A DNA stretch of 57,933 nt from Virgibacillus oceani. Its GTDB lineage: Bacteria > Bacillota > Bacilli > Bacillales > Amphibacillaceae. Of the stretch, positions 1 through 8,999 are shown in pieces. The translations under genes were made by a program, and so were the position numbers. The stretch lies in contig NZ_BMFR01000020.1 in assembly GCF_014638995.1 (NCBI RefSeq), forward strand, positions 1-57,933, read 5' to 3'. Below the pieces are notes generated by a model, which saw nothing but the letters and a program-made list of their open reading frames with translations, made no database searches and was not told where the DNA came from. The number at the start of each line of letters is the position of its first letter. Position 1 is the first letter of the stretch.

Positions 1-69
1 AAATCTTGCCCTACAAGCTGCTTGATAACTTAATAAATTAATGTGTCTAATTTTTCGGGGTCACTTCAC

Positions 70-187
70 GTCAGCGTGAGGAGGCTCATCAGCCGCCCAC
101 GGAAAGCGTAGTGTATACGGGCTGCGGGACCAAAGAGCGTCCAAAATGATGCAAAATCACCACAAGCATTTATGTCGCAGTTTACGG
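70..187 (-). repeat. half copy of GC-rich palindromic repeat (copy A)
   Basis: Only one arm of the palindrome is present (70-125), ending in GTGTATACGGGCTGC at 111-125. The other arm is missing. The sequence continues to a terminal-inverted-repeat-like end at 168-187 (ATTTATGTCGCAGTTTACGG). Read on the minus strand, the order is mmpL, terminator, TIR, half palindrome, the same order as in the full copies. Positions 1-69 hold nothing else I can recognise. Confidence 0.8.
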
Positions 188-215
188 ACAATTAGCTACA
201 GGGATCACGAATACC

Positions 216-266
216 CAAAAAGAGAAATCCGAACTAATATAGGAATTAGTTCGGATTTCTTTTTTA
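216..266 (-). terminator. repeat-family terminator after mmpL
   Basis: Perfect 16-bp inverted repeat: AGAAATCCGAACTAAT at 223-238 and its complement at 245-260, flanked by A-runs on the left and T-runs on the right, so it could act in both directions. It sits 3' of the minus-strand mmpL gene. It is the first of seven near-identical terminators in the window. Confidence 0.85.
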
Positions 267-309
267 CTAAAATACTTTTGTCCCAGACACTTAATAGTAA
301 TTTCATTAA

Positions 310-3300
310 TTATTTCCTTTTAAACGGCCACCAGTTTACATTGCCAAATAGTCGTACCATGACTGGAACAAATAAAGGCAGCATTACGAATGCATATAAG
401 AACAATCCCGTCAATACTACGGTTGCAATTTGCAATAAAGATAGCACACCAGATGGGAGCATGGCACCAAATGTTCCGCCTAGTATAACGGCAGCAGAAA
501 TGATGACCGTTCCCATGTTTTTCATTGAATGTAACAATGCATCCTTGATCTTGAATTCCCCGTATTCATTAAATCGATCCATTAAGAAAATACTGTAATC
601 GATACCTAATGCCATAAGCATAACAAATGCAAAGAATGGAATTGCCCACGTTAGACCGTCGAAGTCGAGTAATTGAACGAAAAGCAATTCAGCGACACCC
701 ATTGAAGTGAAGTAAGTTAAAATGAGTGATCCGATTAAATAGATCGGCATAACTAATGATCTTAATAAAATAACTAAAACAATGAAAATCCCGGCAATCA
801 TCAGAAATACTGTGCGAGAGTAATCGGCATCAGAAATATTTTGCAAATCGTTATTTGTACTGCTTATACCACCAAGCTTCGGTTCGCTATCTGCAAAAAC
901 TGTTTCCTGTTTTGCATCGTTTACTTTGCCTTCAATCTTATCCACCATATGAATTGCCGCGGTTGAATATGGATTATGCGTTAAGACAACCTCGAATTTT
1001 GTTATCGTTTTATCGTCAGAAAGATACGGTTTTGTACCCTCGATAAAGTCTTCATTTTCAAGTGCCTCTTCAGGAATGACAACAACTGGTTTATTAGAAT
1101 CAGTGTTGAATTCCCCGAGATAACCTTGAACATCTGTTAGTCCATCATTAATTTGTTTCAATCCGTCAGAGCTATCTGATAATCCGCCAGATAACTGACT
1201 TAATTGATCCTGCATATCAGCAAATGCGGTTTTTAGTTCCTCTTGACCACCGTAAATTTGTGATAGCCCATCTTGCAGGCTAGGTATATTGTTAACTACC
1301 TGATTCTGCCCATTTGCTGCCTGGTTTAGACCGGACTGAAGCTGCTCGATACCGGTAATCAATTTCCCTATGCCAACTGAAAGCTGTTCCTGGCCAGCGA
1401 TTGATTCGCTGAAGCCTTTGTTAAGTTTGTTTAGTGGAGCAATAACTTGTTCCTTTAATTTTGATTGAATTTCAGTCATTGATCCAGCTTGTTCCTGCAT
1501 TTTCTCAAGCGTCTTGAATGCAGTCATGAAATCTTGATCATTTTGCAAATCTGGATTATTGCTAAGAACATCCTCCAAGCTATTGTAAGCAGTTTTTATG
1601 CCTGATACCAGTTTATCCGAGCCGACAAACTGTTTTTCAACACCTTCCAGCCCATCAGCTATTCCTTGATATCCAGCCAACAATTGCTTATTACCTGCAA
1701 TCGTTTTATCCAAATTCTCCTTAATTGTATTTAAATTAGCTTTTATTTCACCCGCACCTTGTGAGCCGGATTCAATACCATCCTGGATTTGCGTCAAGGC
1801 GGTACTAATCTCACCAATGCCATTATTGGCATCCTGTGTCCCTTGCATTAGCTGGTCTACACCGTTTTGTGCTTCTTTTAATTGTGGTGCTGATTTATCC
1901 AGTTCTGTTGCTGCTTCTTGCAAACCCGATTGTATTTGTTGGAGCCCATCTGTACTTTGATTAATTCCATCGGCTAGCATTCCTGTTTGTTTTTGTGCCA
2001 GAAAATCTTCTATAATTTGACCAGCTGGACGAGTAGCACTGCGAACCTGATCAACACCGTCGATTTGAGCAATTTCTTGTGATATACTTTCAATTGCTTG
2101 GTATTCTTTGACAGTATCGATTGGTTCATCGGTTTCCATCACAACTGATGTTGGCATGGTTTGACCAGGTCCGAAGCTGTCTGCAATCCAATTAAATCCT
2201 TTTACTGATCCGTATTCATCACCGATTTCCTCCAGTGAGTTATACGATTTATCTCCATCATACGTTAGCAAAAATGGCAGCGTAATGACCGCGACAATGA
2301 ATAAAGCAATTACGGGTCTTCCCCAGGCAAATTTCCCCGCGGTTCCCCACAAGCGGCTTTCTTTATGTGCAACATTTTTATCAAATGGCCAAAATAGCTT
2401 TTTTCCTAAAACAACTAAGAAAAATGGAACCAACGTTGCGAGAGCTATTAGAACAACGGCTACACCTACCGCAACCGCTACAGCTGATTGATAAAGTGAG
2501 AATGTAGACAATCCAATAGTTGAAAAACCGATTAATACAGCTAAGCCGGCGAAGAAAATGGTTTTACCACCGGATTTATAGGTTGTTGCGACTGCATCTT
2601 TAATTGAATCATGCTTAGCAATTTCTTCCTTAAACCTGCTGATTAACAAAATACAATAGTCCGTTCCGATACCGAACATGACCGCTACCATAAAAATTTG
2701 TGTAAATGTTGATAATGGGAAACCAGCAGTGTCCGCTAAAATAGAAACGATCCCTTGGGCTGCAAGGTAACTGATTCCAACCGTCAACAACGGTATAAAA
2801 GGTGCGACGAATGATTTGAATACAACAAATAATATAATTAAAATTAACCCAACTGTGATTAGCTCTGTTTTCTTTAAACCTTCCTCGGAGTTTTTAAGTA
2901 TATCCTGCTGAATTAGCTGTTCACCGGTTAAATAGTGCTCTACTTCAATGTTCTCAACCGTTTCGCTTATTTTTTTTCGCGATTCTTCAATATCCTGATT
3001 TTCCAATGATAGCTGAAAAGGAACCATAATAGTTTTTCCATCTTCAGAAACGGTTTGATCTGCAATTGCTGGATCCTCATAGAATGCCAGAATATCGGAA
3101 ATTGCAAGCTTATCCTGATTTTTATTTAATTGCTTGATTGCTTTTTCAATTTTTTCTTTTTCAGTATTATCCAGTCCGTTATCATCATGGAAAACGAGAA
3201 CCGTACTTGTAGTGTTTTTGTTTTCGTCCTGTGACATATCATTTATTAATGCTTGCGCTTCCTGTGATGTATATCCCTCAGGAACGGTTATTTGCCCTTT

Positions 3301-3405
3301 CTCTGCCACTAAATCCTGCAGATTCGGGGAAAAAATAAACAATAATGCTGCAGCAGCAACCCATATAAATGCTATGAACCAGCGAAAACGTATGATGTGT
3401 TTCAT
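310..3405 (-). CDS. MMPL/RND-family membrane exporter
   Basis: A 1031-residue protein of the MMPL branch of the RND superfamily, likely a proton-driven exporter of lipids or hydrophobic drugs in the cytoplasmic membrane. It has an N-terminal membrane segment (about 9-29), a short extracytoplasmic loop, a first helix bundle (about 178-380), a very long extracytoplasmic region (about 385-850), and a second bundle (about 860-1025) with the family-typical GIDYSIFLMDRF; the first bundle has the matching GTDYCILLISRF. The large loop is rich in Q/L/S heptad-like repeats and is probably coiled coil, which makes the protein longer than B. subtilis YdfJ-type members. It overlaps the upstream marR by 4 nt (ATGA), so the two form one operon and the exporter is probably de-repressed by the MarR ligand. 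The substrate is unknown. Confidence 0.88.
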   Translation of the reverse strand: MKHIIRFRWFIAFIWVAAAALLFIFSPNLQDLVAEKGQITVPEGYTSQEAQALINDMSQDENKNTTSTVLVFHDDNGLDNTEKEKIEKAIKQLNKNQDKLAISDILAFYEDPAIADQTVSEDGKTIMVPFQLSLENQDIEESRKKISETVENIEVEHYLTGEQLIQQDILKNSEEGLKKTELITVGLILIILFVVFKSFVAPFIPLLTVGISYLAAQGIVSILADTAGFPLSTFTQIFMVAVMFGIGTDYCILLISRFKEEIAKHDSIKDAVATTYKSGGKTIFFAGLAVLIGFSTIGLSTFSLYQSAVAVAVGVAVVLIALATLVPFFLVVLGKKLFWPFDKNVAHKESRLWGTAGKFAWGRPVIALFIVAVITLPFLLTYDGDKSYNSLEEIGDEYGSVKGFNWIADSFGPGQTMPTSVVMETDEPIDTVKEYQAIESISQEIAQIDGVDQVRSATRPAGQIIEDFLAQKQTGMLADGINQSTDGLQQIQSGLQEAATELDKSAPQLKEAQNGVDQLMQGTQDANNGIGEISTALTQIQDGIESGSQGAGEIKANLNTIKENLDKTIAGNKQLLAGYQGIADGLEGVEKQFVGSDKLVSGIKTAYNSLEDVLSNNPDLQNDQDFMTAFKTLEKMQEQAGSMTEIQSKLKEQVIAPLNKLNKGFSESIAGQEQLSVGIGKLITGIEQLQSGLNQAANGQNQVVNNIPSLQDGLSQIYGGQEELKTAFADMQDQLSQLSGGLSDSSDGLKQINDGLTDVQGYLGEFNTDSNKPVVVIPEEALENEDFIEGTKPYLSDDKTITKFEVVLTHNPYSTAAIHMVDKIEGKVNDAKQETVFADSEPKLGGISSTNNDLQNISDADYSRTVFLMIAGIFIVLVILLRSLVMPIYLIGSLILTYFTSMGVAELLFVQLLDFDGLTWAIPFFAFVMLMALGIDYSIFLMDRFNEYGEFKIKDALLHSMKNMGTVIISAAVILGGTFGAMLPSGVLSLLQIATVVLTGLFLYAFVMLPLFVPVMVRLFGNVNWWPFKRK

Positions 3406-3857
3406 GAATTTACTCCCCTTTGATCATTGTCCATAACAGATGCTAATTTTTCTAAGGAACGAATAAATGATTGGATTTCCTCATCATCAAAATGTGTTAG
3501 GTTTTTACCAATCGCTGCATATACTTCATCTTCTGTGTAATGAACAAGCTCAATGCCTTTCTCTGTAACATGCAAATAAACATTACGCCTGTCACTCTCA
3601 TCCCGATTTCTTTCGATTAAACCTTTTTCGTATAATCGATTTATTTGTGCTGTAACGGCGCTTTTGCCAACACCGAATTCATGCGCAATATCCGTACTGG
3701 TGCATTGCTTATGTTTTTGAATGTATTGAAGTGTGGAAAATTGATCCGTCGTAATATCTGAATGAATTTTATCTTTCATAATAATATTTACATTGCGATA
3801 GACCCTGTTCATTGCATCCTGATAACGATTAATTAGCTCCTTTAACTCTATTTGCAA
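3402..3857 (-). CDS. MarR-family transcriptional repressor
   Basis: A 151-residue MarR/SlyA-type regulator. The winged helix-turn-helix spans about residues 35-105, with a recognition-helix region around STDIAHEFGVGKSAVTAQI and a wing around RDESDRRNVYLHVTEKG. It starts with TTG at 3855-3857, preceded on the minus strand by AGGCAGG at a suitable distance; I see no better ATG. It is translationally coupled to the downstream MMPL exporter. An array of GAATAGTTCA half-sites lies just upstream and overlaps the likely start of transcription, so I infer autorepression together with control of the exporter. The ligand is not predictable. Confidence 0.88.
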   Translation of the reverse strand: MQIELKELINRYQDAMNRVYRNVNIIMKDKIHSDITTDQFSTLQYIQKHKQCTSTDIAHEFGVGKSAVTAQINRLYEKGLIERNRDESDRRNVYLHVTEKGIELVHYTEDEVYAAIGKNLTHFDDEEIQSFIRSLEKLASVMDNDQRGVNS

Positions 3858-3887
3858 AAAACTGCACCTGCCTTCATTTAGTTATGC

Positions 3888-3928
3888 GAATAGTTCATTA
3901 GTTGAATAGTTCACCTATTGAACTATTC
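3888..3928 (-). promoter_or_regulatory. MarR operator, three half-sites
   Basis: GAATAGTTCA occurs as a direct repeat at 3888-3897 and 3904-3913, and its exact complement TGAACTATTC at 3919-3928. The last two form a perfect 10-bp inverted repeat with a 5-nt spacer. The array lies between the likely -10 box and the marR start codon, the usual place for a MarR autorepressor site. Operator function is inferred. Confidence 0.7.
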
Positions 3929-3929
3929 T

Positions 3930-3959
3930 ATACTATCAAATTTAAGATTGAATTGGCAA
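3930..3959 (-). promoter_or_regulatory. likely sigma-A promoter of marR-mmpL
   Basis: On the minus strand TTGCCA (3954-3959) is followed after 18 nt by TAGTAT (3930-3935). The match to the -10 consensus is moderate. The box directly abuts the inverted-repeat operator, which supports the placement. Confidence 0.45.
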
Positions 3960-4444
3960 CCTATTTTCATATTGTCACAAAATAGGCAATTTTTGGTTTA
4001 CGTTTTTATTATTCGGGTAAATAGCTATTACACTATTAAACGCAGTTTGACATTATGGAGTTATATGGAGCATTTGCTTCCATATGGCTAATAGACATGA
4101 TTATATACAAGCTAAGACTATGTAATCGACAATAATCTCTTTTTTTCGAGCATTATCCCGTTTGTATTAAAATTTTAGGTTCGATACAATTAATAATGTT
4201 GTTCAGTTACATTATGTTCATCGTAATTCCTTTTGAATCCTCCACAGGTTTATAGTTTCGAACACATAATCCTCATCCGTAAAAATGAAATGTATATTTC
4301 AAACAGTGCCTAAATAAAACTTCAATCAGAAGATATGCGTAATGGTACACGGATAATTTTTAAATAATTCAATATATTGGTAATTATTTTCTTTTGTATT
4401 TTCATTATGGAAGAAAAAAATTTAATAAGAAATGGGGAAATAAA
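3960..4444. other. AT-rich intergenic region, no gene seen
   Basis: About 485 bases between the divergent marR promoter and opuAC with no credible reading frame. The only structure I see is a small hairpin at 4063-4085 (ATATGGA arms, about 9-nt centre) without a T-run. The opuAC promoter must lie here, but I cannot place it with confidence. Confidence 0.5.
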
Positions 4445-5443
4445 ATGAAGAAGTTAATCGTTTTGTCTGCTGCTGCTTTCCTATTAGTACTTTCTGCCTG
4501 CAGTGGTTCAGATGAGGCAAGCGGTGATATTGATAAAATTACTTTTGCCGATGCGGGTTGGGATAGTATTCGTATTCACAATAATATTGCTCGTAAAATA
4601 ATAGAAGAGGGCTATGGTATTGATACGGAAGTAACACCGGGTTCAACTGCAGCTACTTTTCAAGGGCTGCGTGAAGGAGATATCAATGTCTATATGGAAG
4701 CGTGGACAGATAACATTAAAGAAATTTACACAGAAGCAATTGATGAAGGGGATATAAAGGAAGTATCTGTAAATTTCGATGATAATGTACAAGGGTTATA
4801 TGTACCAACATATGTTATCGAGGGTGATGAGGAACGCGGTATCGAACCAATGGCACCTGATTTAAAAACGGTGGAGGATCTTAAGAAGTATCCCGAATTG
4901 TTTGCCGACCCAGCGGAGCCTGATAAAGGCCGGTTAATCAATGCCCCAAGCGGCTGGGCAGTGGAGAAAGCAATCTCTGAAAAAATGGAAGCATATGGAC
5001 TAAATGATACATTTGTAAACTTTAAACCTGGATCAGATGCTGCCATTGTTGCATCATTAACAGATGCAATTAATGCTGGTGAAGCATGGGTTGGGTACTA
5101 TTGGTCCCCAACAGCAGTAACTGCTAAATACGATTTAACATTGCTCGTGGAACCTGAGTACGATAAAGAAGTATTTGAGGAAACCAAAGCAACTGAATTT
5201 CCACCGAACGATGTTACTGTCGCTGTTCATAAAGATTTACCTGAACAAGCACCAGAAATTGTCGACTTCCTTGGCAATTACGAAACATCAAGTGCTTTGA
5301 CTGAGGAAGCACTTAAGTATATGGATGAAAATCAGGCTTCTGCTGAAGAAGCGGCAGTATGGTGGATGAATAAGCATGAAGATTTATGGACTAGTTGGGT
5401 TCCAGAAGATGTAGCAGAAAAAGTAAAAGAATCCATGAAGTAA
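4445..5443 (+). CDS. opuAC: glycine betaine/proline ABC transporter, binding lipoprotein
   Basis: A 332-residue OpuAC-type substrate-binding lipoprotein, anchored outside the membrane, that captures glycine betaine or related quaternary amines. The start is the ATG giving MKKLIVLS: it opens a signal peptide with a lipobox ending LSAC (Cys at about residue 19), whereas the longer upstream frame would put a charged extension before it. The mature protein carries the QGLREGDINVYMEAW and WVGYYWSPTAV stretches typical of the family, with Trp/Tyr residues that usually form the aromatic cage. It is the first gene of the operon, unlike the AA-AB-AC order of B. subtilis opuA. A hairpin after it may favour production of more binding protein than permease. 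Confidence 0.88.
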   Translation: MKKLIVLSAAAFLLVLSACSGSDEASGDIDKITFADAGWDSIRIHNNIARKIIEEGYGIDTEVTPGSTAATFQGLREGDINVYMEAWTDNIKEIYTEAIDEGDIKEVSVNFDDNVQGLYVPTYVIEGDEERGIEPMAPDLKTVEDLKKYPELFADPAEPDKGRLINAPSGWAVEKAISEKMEAYGLNDTFVNFKPGSDAAIVASLTDAINAGEAWVGYYWSPTAVTAKYDLTLLVEPEYDKEVFEETKATEFPPNDVTVAVHKDLPEQAPEIVDFLGNYETSSALTEEALKYMDENQASAEEAAVWWMNKHEDLWTSWVPEDVAEKVKESMK

Positions 5444-5451
5444 CATATCCT

Positions 5452-5482
5452 AAGCAGCCGGTCTAATAGGTTGGCTGCTTTT
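5452..5482 (+). terminator. intra-operon hairpin / partial terminator
   Basis: AAGCAGCC (5452-5459) pairs with GGCTGCTT (5473-5480) and is followed by TTTTC. It lies between the binding-protein gene and the permease gene, so it may terminate part of the transcripts or stabilise the opuAC 3' end. Confidence 0.6.
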
Positions 5483-5536
5483 CTAATTTAATGAAAAAAG
5501 TGAGGTGAATAGGCTGTTTTCATTGACAGTCTGTCT

Positions 5537-6397
5537 ATGGGAAGTTTTCCGGATATAACTACTCAGTTAGGAGATTATGTGGAGGAATTTGTCGATTTTC
5601 TAGATTCTTCACTGGAAGGTTTTTTTGATTTTATTTACCTTTTATCCTCTGAAATTATTAATGGCATTGAAACAACACTCTTATGGATGCCATGGTGGAC
5701 ATTTATTCTTGTAATCTTTTTACTTGGCTGGTATTTTAAATCATTATTTTCTGGTGTATTGTACAGTATATTTATTTTCCTTATTGGCACGTTCGGTTTG
5801 TGGGAGGATATGATGACTACAATTGCAGTGGTATTAACTGCAGTAATTATCTCACTGGTAATTGGTATACCACTTGGAATTTGGATGGCGTTTAGTAAAG
5901 GATTTTCAACCGTTATGCGGCCAATTCTTGATGCTATGCAGACGATGCCCAGCTTCGTCTATCTAATTCCTGCAATTTTCTTCTTTGGATTAGGAAACAT
6001 TTCTGCAATCGCTGCGACGTTAATTTATGCATTACCCCCAGTAATAAGACTAACCGAGCTAGCTATACGCGGTGTTGATAAAGAGGTAATCGAATCTGCC
6101 CAATCATTTGGATCATCGAAATGGCAAATGCTGCGTAAAATTCAATTACCGCAAGCACTACCTACCATAATGGCTGGTGTTAACCAAACAACGATGATGG
6201 CACTTGCGATGGTTGTAATTGCTTCAATGGTAGGGGCACAAGGATTAGGTGAGCAGGTATTAGTTTCGATTAATCGTATCGATATTTCACTAGGGTTTGA
6301 AGCAGGTATTAGTATTGTATTTTTAGCAATTATAATTGACCGCGTGACGAACGGAATCGCCGATAAACTCCAGAAGCATAGGAGGATAAGTGAATGA
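5537..6397 (+). CDS. opuAB: glycine betaine ABC transporter permease
   Basis: A 286-residue OpuAB/ProW-type permease. The N-terminal amphipathic stretch (MGSFPDITTQLGDYVEEFVD) and first helices are followed by the binding-protein-dependent transport domain (about 85-280) with the EAA-loop region around IRGVDKEVIESAQSFGSSKW. It aligns from the first residue with family members, which supports ATG 5537, yet no Shine-Dalgarno precedes it. The nearest good one (GTGAGGTG) lies about 29 nt upstream, with the small inverted repeat GACAGTCTGTC in between. The stop overlaps the start of opuAA (ATGA), so the ATPase is translationally coupled. Confidence 0.87.
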   Translation: MGSFPDITTQLGDYVEEFVDFLDSSLEGFFDFIYLLSSEIINGIETTLLWMPWWTFILVIFLLGWYFKSLFSGVLYSIFIFLIGTFGLWEDMMTTIAVVLTAVIISLVIGIPLGIWMAFSKGFSTVMRPILDAMQTMPSFVYLIPAIFFFGLGNISAIAATLIYALPPVIRLTELAIRGVDKEVIESAQSFGSSKWQMLRKIQLPQALPTIMAGVNQTTMMALAMVVIASMVGAQGLGEQVLVSINRIDISLGFEAGISIVFLAIIIDRVTNGIADKLQKHRRISE

Positions 6398-7602
6398 CAA
6401 CAAAAATAAAGCTTGAGAATGTATCTAAAATATTTGGATCTAAGCCCAAGTCTGTTATTCCAATGATCAAGGATGGTATGGAGAAAAACGAAATTTTGGA
6501 GAAAACGGGTCATACAGTTGGTGTATATGATGCATCGATGGAAATAAAGCAAGGAGAAATCTTTGTAATTATGGGTTTATCAGGAAGCGGAAAATCCACT
6601 TTAATTCGATGCTTTAATTTGTTAAATAAACCAACAAATGGATCGATTTTTATTGATGGGGAAGACATTGTTAAATACAATAGTACCGAATTAAAACGTG
6701 TAAGACAGGAAAAGGTTGCAATGGTTTTCCAGCATTTTGGTCTGTTTAATCATCGTACGGTATTGGCAAATGTGGAGTACGGACTGGAAATACGTAATGT
6801 CTCAAAAGAGGAACGTCAGGAAATTGCCCGTAAGAATATAGAAAATGTAGGATTGAAAGGGTACGAGGATAAATATCCAGAACAGCTGTCAGGTGGAATG
6901 CAGCAGCGTGTTGGATTAGCAAGAGCACTTGCGAATGATCCTGATATTTTGCTAATGGATGAACCATTTAGTGCGTTGGACCCTTTAATTCGTCGCGAAA
7001 TGCAGCTGGAATTATTGGACATTCAAGAACGCTTACAAAAAACAATCATCTTTATAACACATGATGTAAATGAGGCATTTAAAATTGGTGATCGGGTAGC
7101 GGTAATGAAGGACGGTAAGGTTGTTCAGGTCGGTACACCGGAGGAAATAATCGAAGAGCCTGCAAACGATTATATATCCGATTTTATTAAGGACATTGAT
7201 CGTTCAAAGGTGTTCCAGGCTGAGCACGTTATGATTAAACCAAATGCACTTGTCTCAATGAAGGATGGATTAAATGTTGCGATCAAAGAAATGGAAGAAA
7301 ACAATATTTCCAGTGTGTTTGCAGTAGATCGCGGGAGACATGTAAAAGGAATTGTTACGATAGACGATGCAATTGCTGGAATAAAGGAAAAGAAAACGTT
7401 AGAGGATGTTTTGCGTACTGATATTACGGTTGTTCAACGGGATGAATATGTCAACGATTTAATTGCCAAAACGCTGGAATCCAAATTTCCATTAGCTGTT
7501 GTAAATGAAGAAGATAAGCTGATCGGCTTCATTTTGCGTGTACATGTATTGTCTGGATTAGTTGCAGAGGATGTAAATGAGAGTGAAGATTATATTGGAT
7601 AA
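6394..7602 (+). CDS. opuAA: glycine betaine ABC transporter ATPase with CBS domains
   Basis: A 402-residue ATPase that energises the betaine importer. Walker A is GLSGSGKST at 61-69, the signature LSGGM at 165-169 and Walker B ILLMDE at 185-190. The C-terminal part (about 280-390) forms two CBS modules, which in OpuA-type transporters sense ionic strength and gate transport. The roughly 40-residue N-terminal extension before the core ATPase, with KSVIPMIKDGMEKNEIL, is typical of OpuAA/ProV proteins. It overlaps opuAB by 4 nt. A repeat-family terminator follows. Together the three genes give osmoprotectant uptake, fitting a salt-exposed habitat. Confidence 0.9.
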   Translation: MTTKIKLENVSKIFGSKPKSVIPMIKDGMEKNEILEKTGHTVGVYDASMEIKQGEIFVIMGLSGSGKSTLIRCFNLLNKPTNGSIFIDGEDIVKYNSTELKRVRQEKVAMVFQHFGLFNHRTVLANVEYGLEIRNVSKEERQEIARKNIENVGLKGYEDKYPEQLSGGMQQRVGLARALANDPDILLMDEPFSALDPLIRREMQLELLDIQERLQKTIIFITHDVNEAFKIGDRVAVMKDGKVVQVGTPEEIIEEPANDYISDFIKDIDRSKVFQAEHVMIKPNALVSMKDGLNVAIKEMEENNISSVFAVDRGRHVKGIVTIDDAIAGIKEKKTLEDVLRTDITVVQRDEYVNDLIAKTLESKFPLAVVNEEDKLIGFILRVHVLSGLVAEDVNESEDYIG

Positions 7603-7611
7603 GTGGCTAGG

Positions 7612-7780
7612 ACAAAAAGCATTTTAGTCAAAGGAGAAATCCGAACTGTGAATTCTTCCATTAGAATTTGTATTAGTTCGGATTTCTCTTTTTTGGTATT
7701 CATTATGTTTTTACCGTTGGAAATACAACGCTTTAACCATCCAATCCTGTAACAAGTCAACTTTTAAGCCAAAGTTTCAG
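7612..7780 (+). repeat. composite repeat without inner element (copy B)
   Basis: The sequence after opuAA matches the outer parts of the composite repeat: the lead-in ending in CATTTTAGTC, the hairpin terminator, a short GGTATTC segment, and then directly the right flank (TGGAAATACAAC, CCATCCAATCCTGTAA) that elsewhere follows the palindromic element. The palindrome and its terminal inverted repeats are absent, so this copy looks like an empty site. Confidence 0.7.
7633..7695 (+). terminator. repeat-family terminator after opuAA
   Basis: AGAAATCCGAACT (7635-7647) pairs with AGTTCGGATTTCT (7675-7687). An inner stem (AATTCT/AGAATT) sits within the loop, and a T-rich run follows. It ends the opuA operon; gerAC converges from the other side. 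Confidence 0.85.
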
Positions 7781-7856
7781 TTATACCACAGTCCCACTTT
7801 TCGAAATTAATTAAGCACAATCTTTTAATCCAAACCATAAATCAACTATAGTTTCT

Positions 7857-8999
7857 TTATGGTGTAGTTCCGTGATGAAGAATCCGTACATTAACTTTAA
7901 AATCAACTTTTATTGTTGGAAATTTGTCCCTCCAATCTGAATCCGTAAGATTGCCACTCGGTTTTTTCGTACGATAGATATTTCCGTAACCAAATGGATC
8001 CGCGTTCATTTCCTGTAACTTACTTAAAAGTTTCTCATATTGCTGCTTAATATCCTTTTCTATCTCTTTTTCAAAAAGTTTGATAACCTTTGGATTTTTG
8101 ATGTTAATATCTTCCGTTAACTCTAATAAACTAACATCCAAATTTATGTTTGTCTGGAATTTAAGGTTTTGTACGTCAACCATTTTGGTTTTGCTTTCAC
8201 CATTTATCACTGTCATAACAATATAAAAATTATCTTCTGCGTGACCATCCTGGTTTGACTTTCTCTGAAACTTATCAAAGGGTTTCTGAGGTAATGAAAT
8301 TTCTAATGGTGCTACATTGAATGTTTTGTTGTACAAATTTAATAAAAGCGTTTCATCCAACGATATTTGCCCAACAAGTTTATCCCCTTGAAAAATGGCC
8401 ATGGCTGTTATCGCCGGGGCATCGTCTTTTATTGATAATATCGGTAAGTAAGGATCTTGTCCCTTGTCGTAAAACATGTGAACAAAATCCTGCAATGTAA
8501 CACGCGGTATCGTGTCATCTTTAATATTTCGTTCAATAAGGTCATGTAAAAATTTCCCAATATTCATGCCGGATTCTTGATTTTGTGTAGAAGTAATTAT
8601 TTCATTTGCGGTCGTTGCGCTTACGGTTAAATACATTGTATCAGAGACTCTTGCGTCACGAATTAGTGTATCCAAATAGCGCAACAAACCTTTTTCAGCA
8701 GTAGTTTTGCCGTAAATCTCCAAGCGGATTTGACCTGGCGTCAACTGGAAGTTACTCTTGAAATTAGCCTTATTACGGGCATTTTTTATAGTATTTCCAA
8801 CTCCTGTAATTGTTTTGGATATATTCTGATCCCTGGAATTAAATTTTAAAAATACTAATGTTGTTTCAATTTTATCATTTTCCATAATATCCACACCACG
8901 GGTATTTATGATTCCAAGCTCCTCTATTGGTTTCGGCTGCACACATCCAGTGAGAAGAACCATTAACAGTACCAACATACCTAATAACGTATTTTTCAT
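7857..8999 (-). CDS. gerAC: spore germination lipoprotein, Ger(x)C family
   Basis: A 380-residue GerAC-type lipoprotein, the C subunit of a nutrient germinant receptor in the inner membrane of the spore. The signal peptide ends in a lipobox LLTGC (Cys about 19). The N-terminal part contains the family-typical ELGIINTRGVDI segment and the C-terminal part the long alpha/beta domain with the ILELTEDI-like region. It is the third gene of gerAA-AB-AC; its ATG overlaps the end of gerAB by 4 nt. Which nutrient the receptor senses cannot be told from the sequence. Confidence 0.87.
   Translation of the reverse strand: MKNTLLGMLVLLMVLLTGCVQPKPIEELGIINTRGVDIMENDKIETTLVFLKFNSRDQNISKTITGVGNTIKNARNKANFKSNFQLTPGQIRLEIYGKTTAEKGLLRYLDTLIRDARVSDTMYLTVSATTANEIITSTQNQESGMNIGKFLHDLIERNIKDDTIPRVTLQDFVHMFYDKGQDPYLPILSIKDDAPAITAMAIFQGDKLVGQISLDETLLLNLYNKTFNVAPLEISLPQKPFDKFQRKSNQDGHAEDNFYIVMTVINGESKTKMVDVQNLKFQTNINLDVSLLELTEDINIKNPKVIKLFEKEIEKDIKQQYEKLLSKLQEMNADPFGYGNIYRTKKPSGNLTDSDWRDKFPTIKVDFKVNVRILHHGTTP

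Noticed and set aside
146..598. 150-codon plus-strand frame
   Set aside because: Starts in the repeat and runs antisense to the 3' end of the well-supported MMPL gene.
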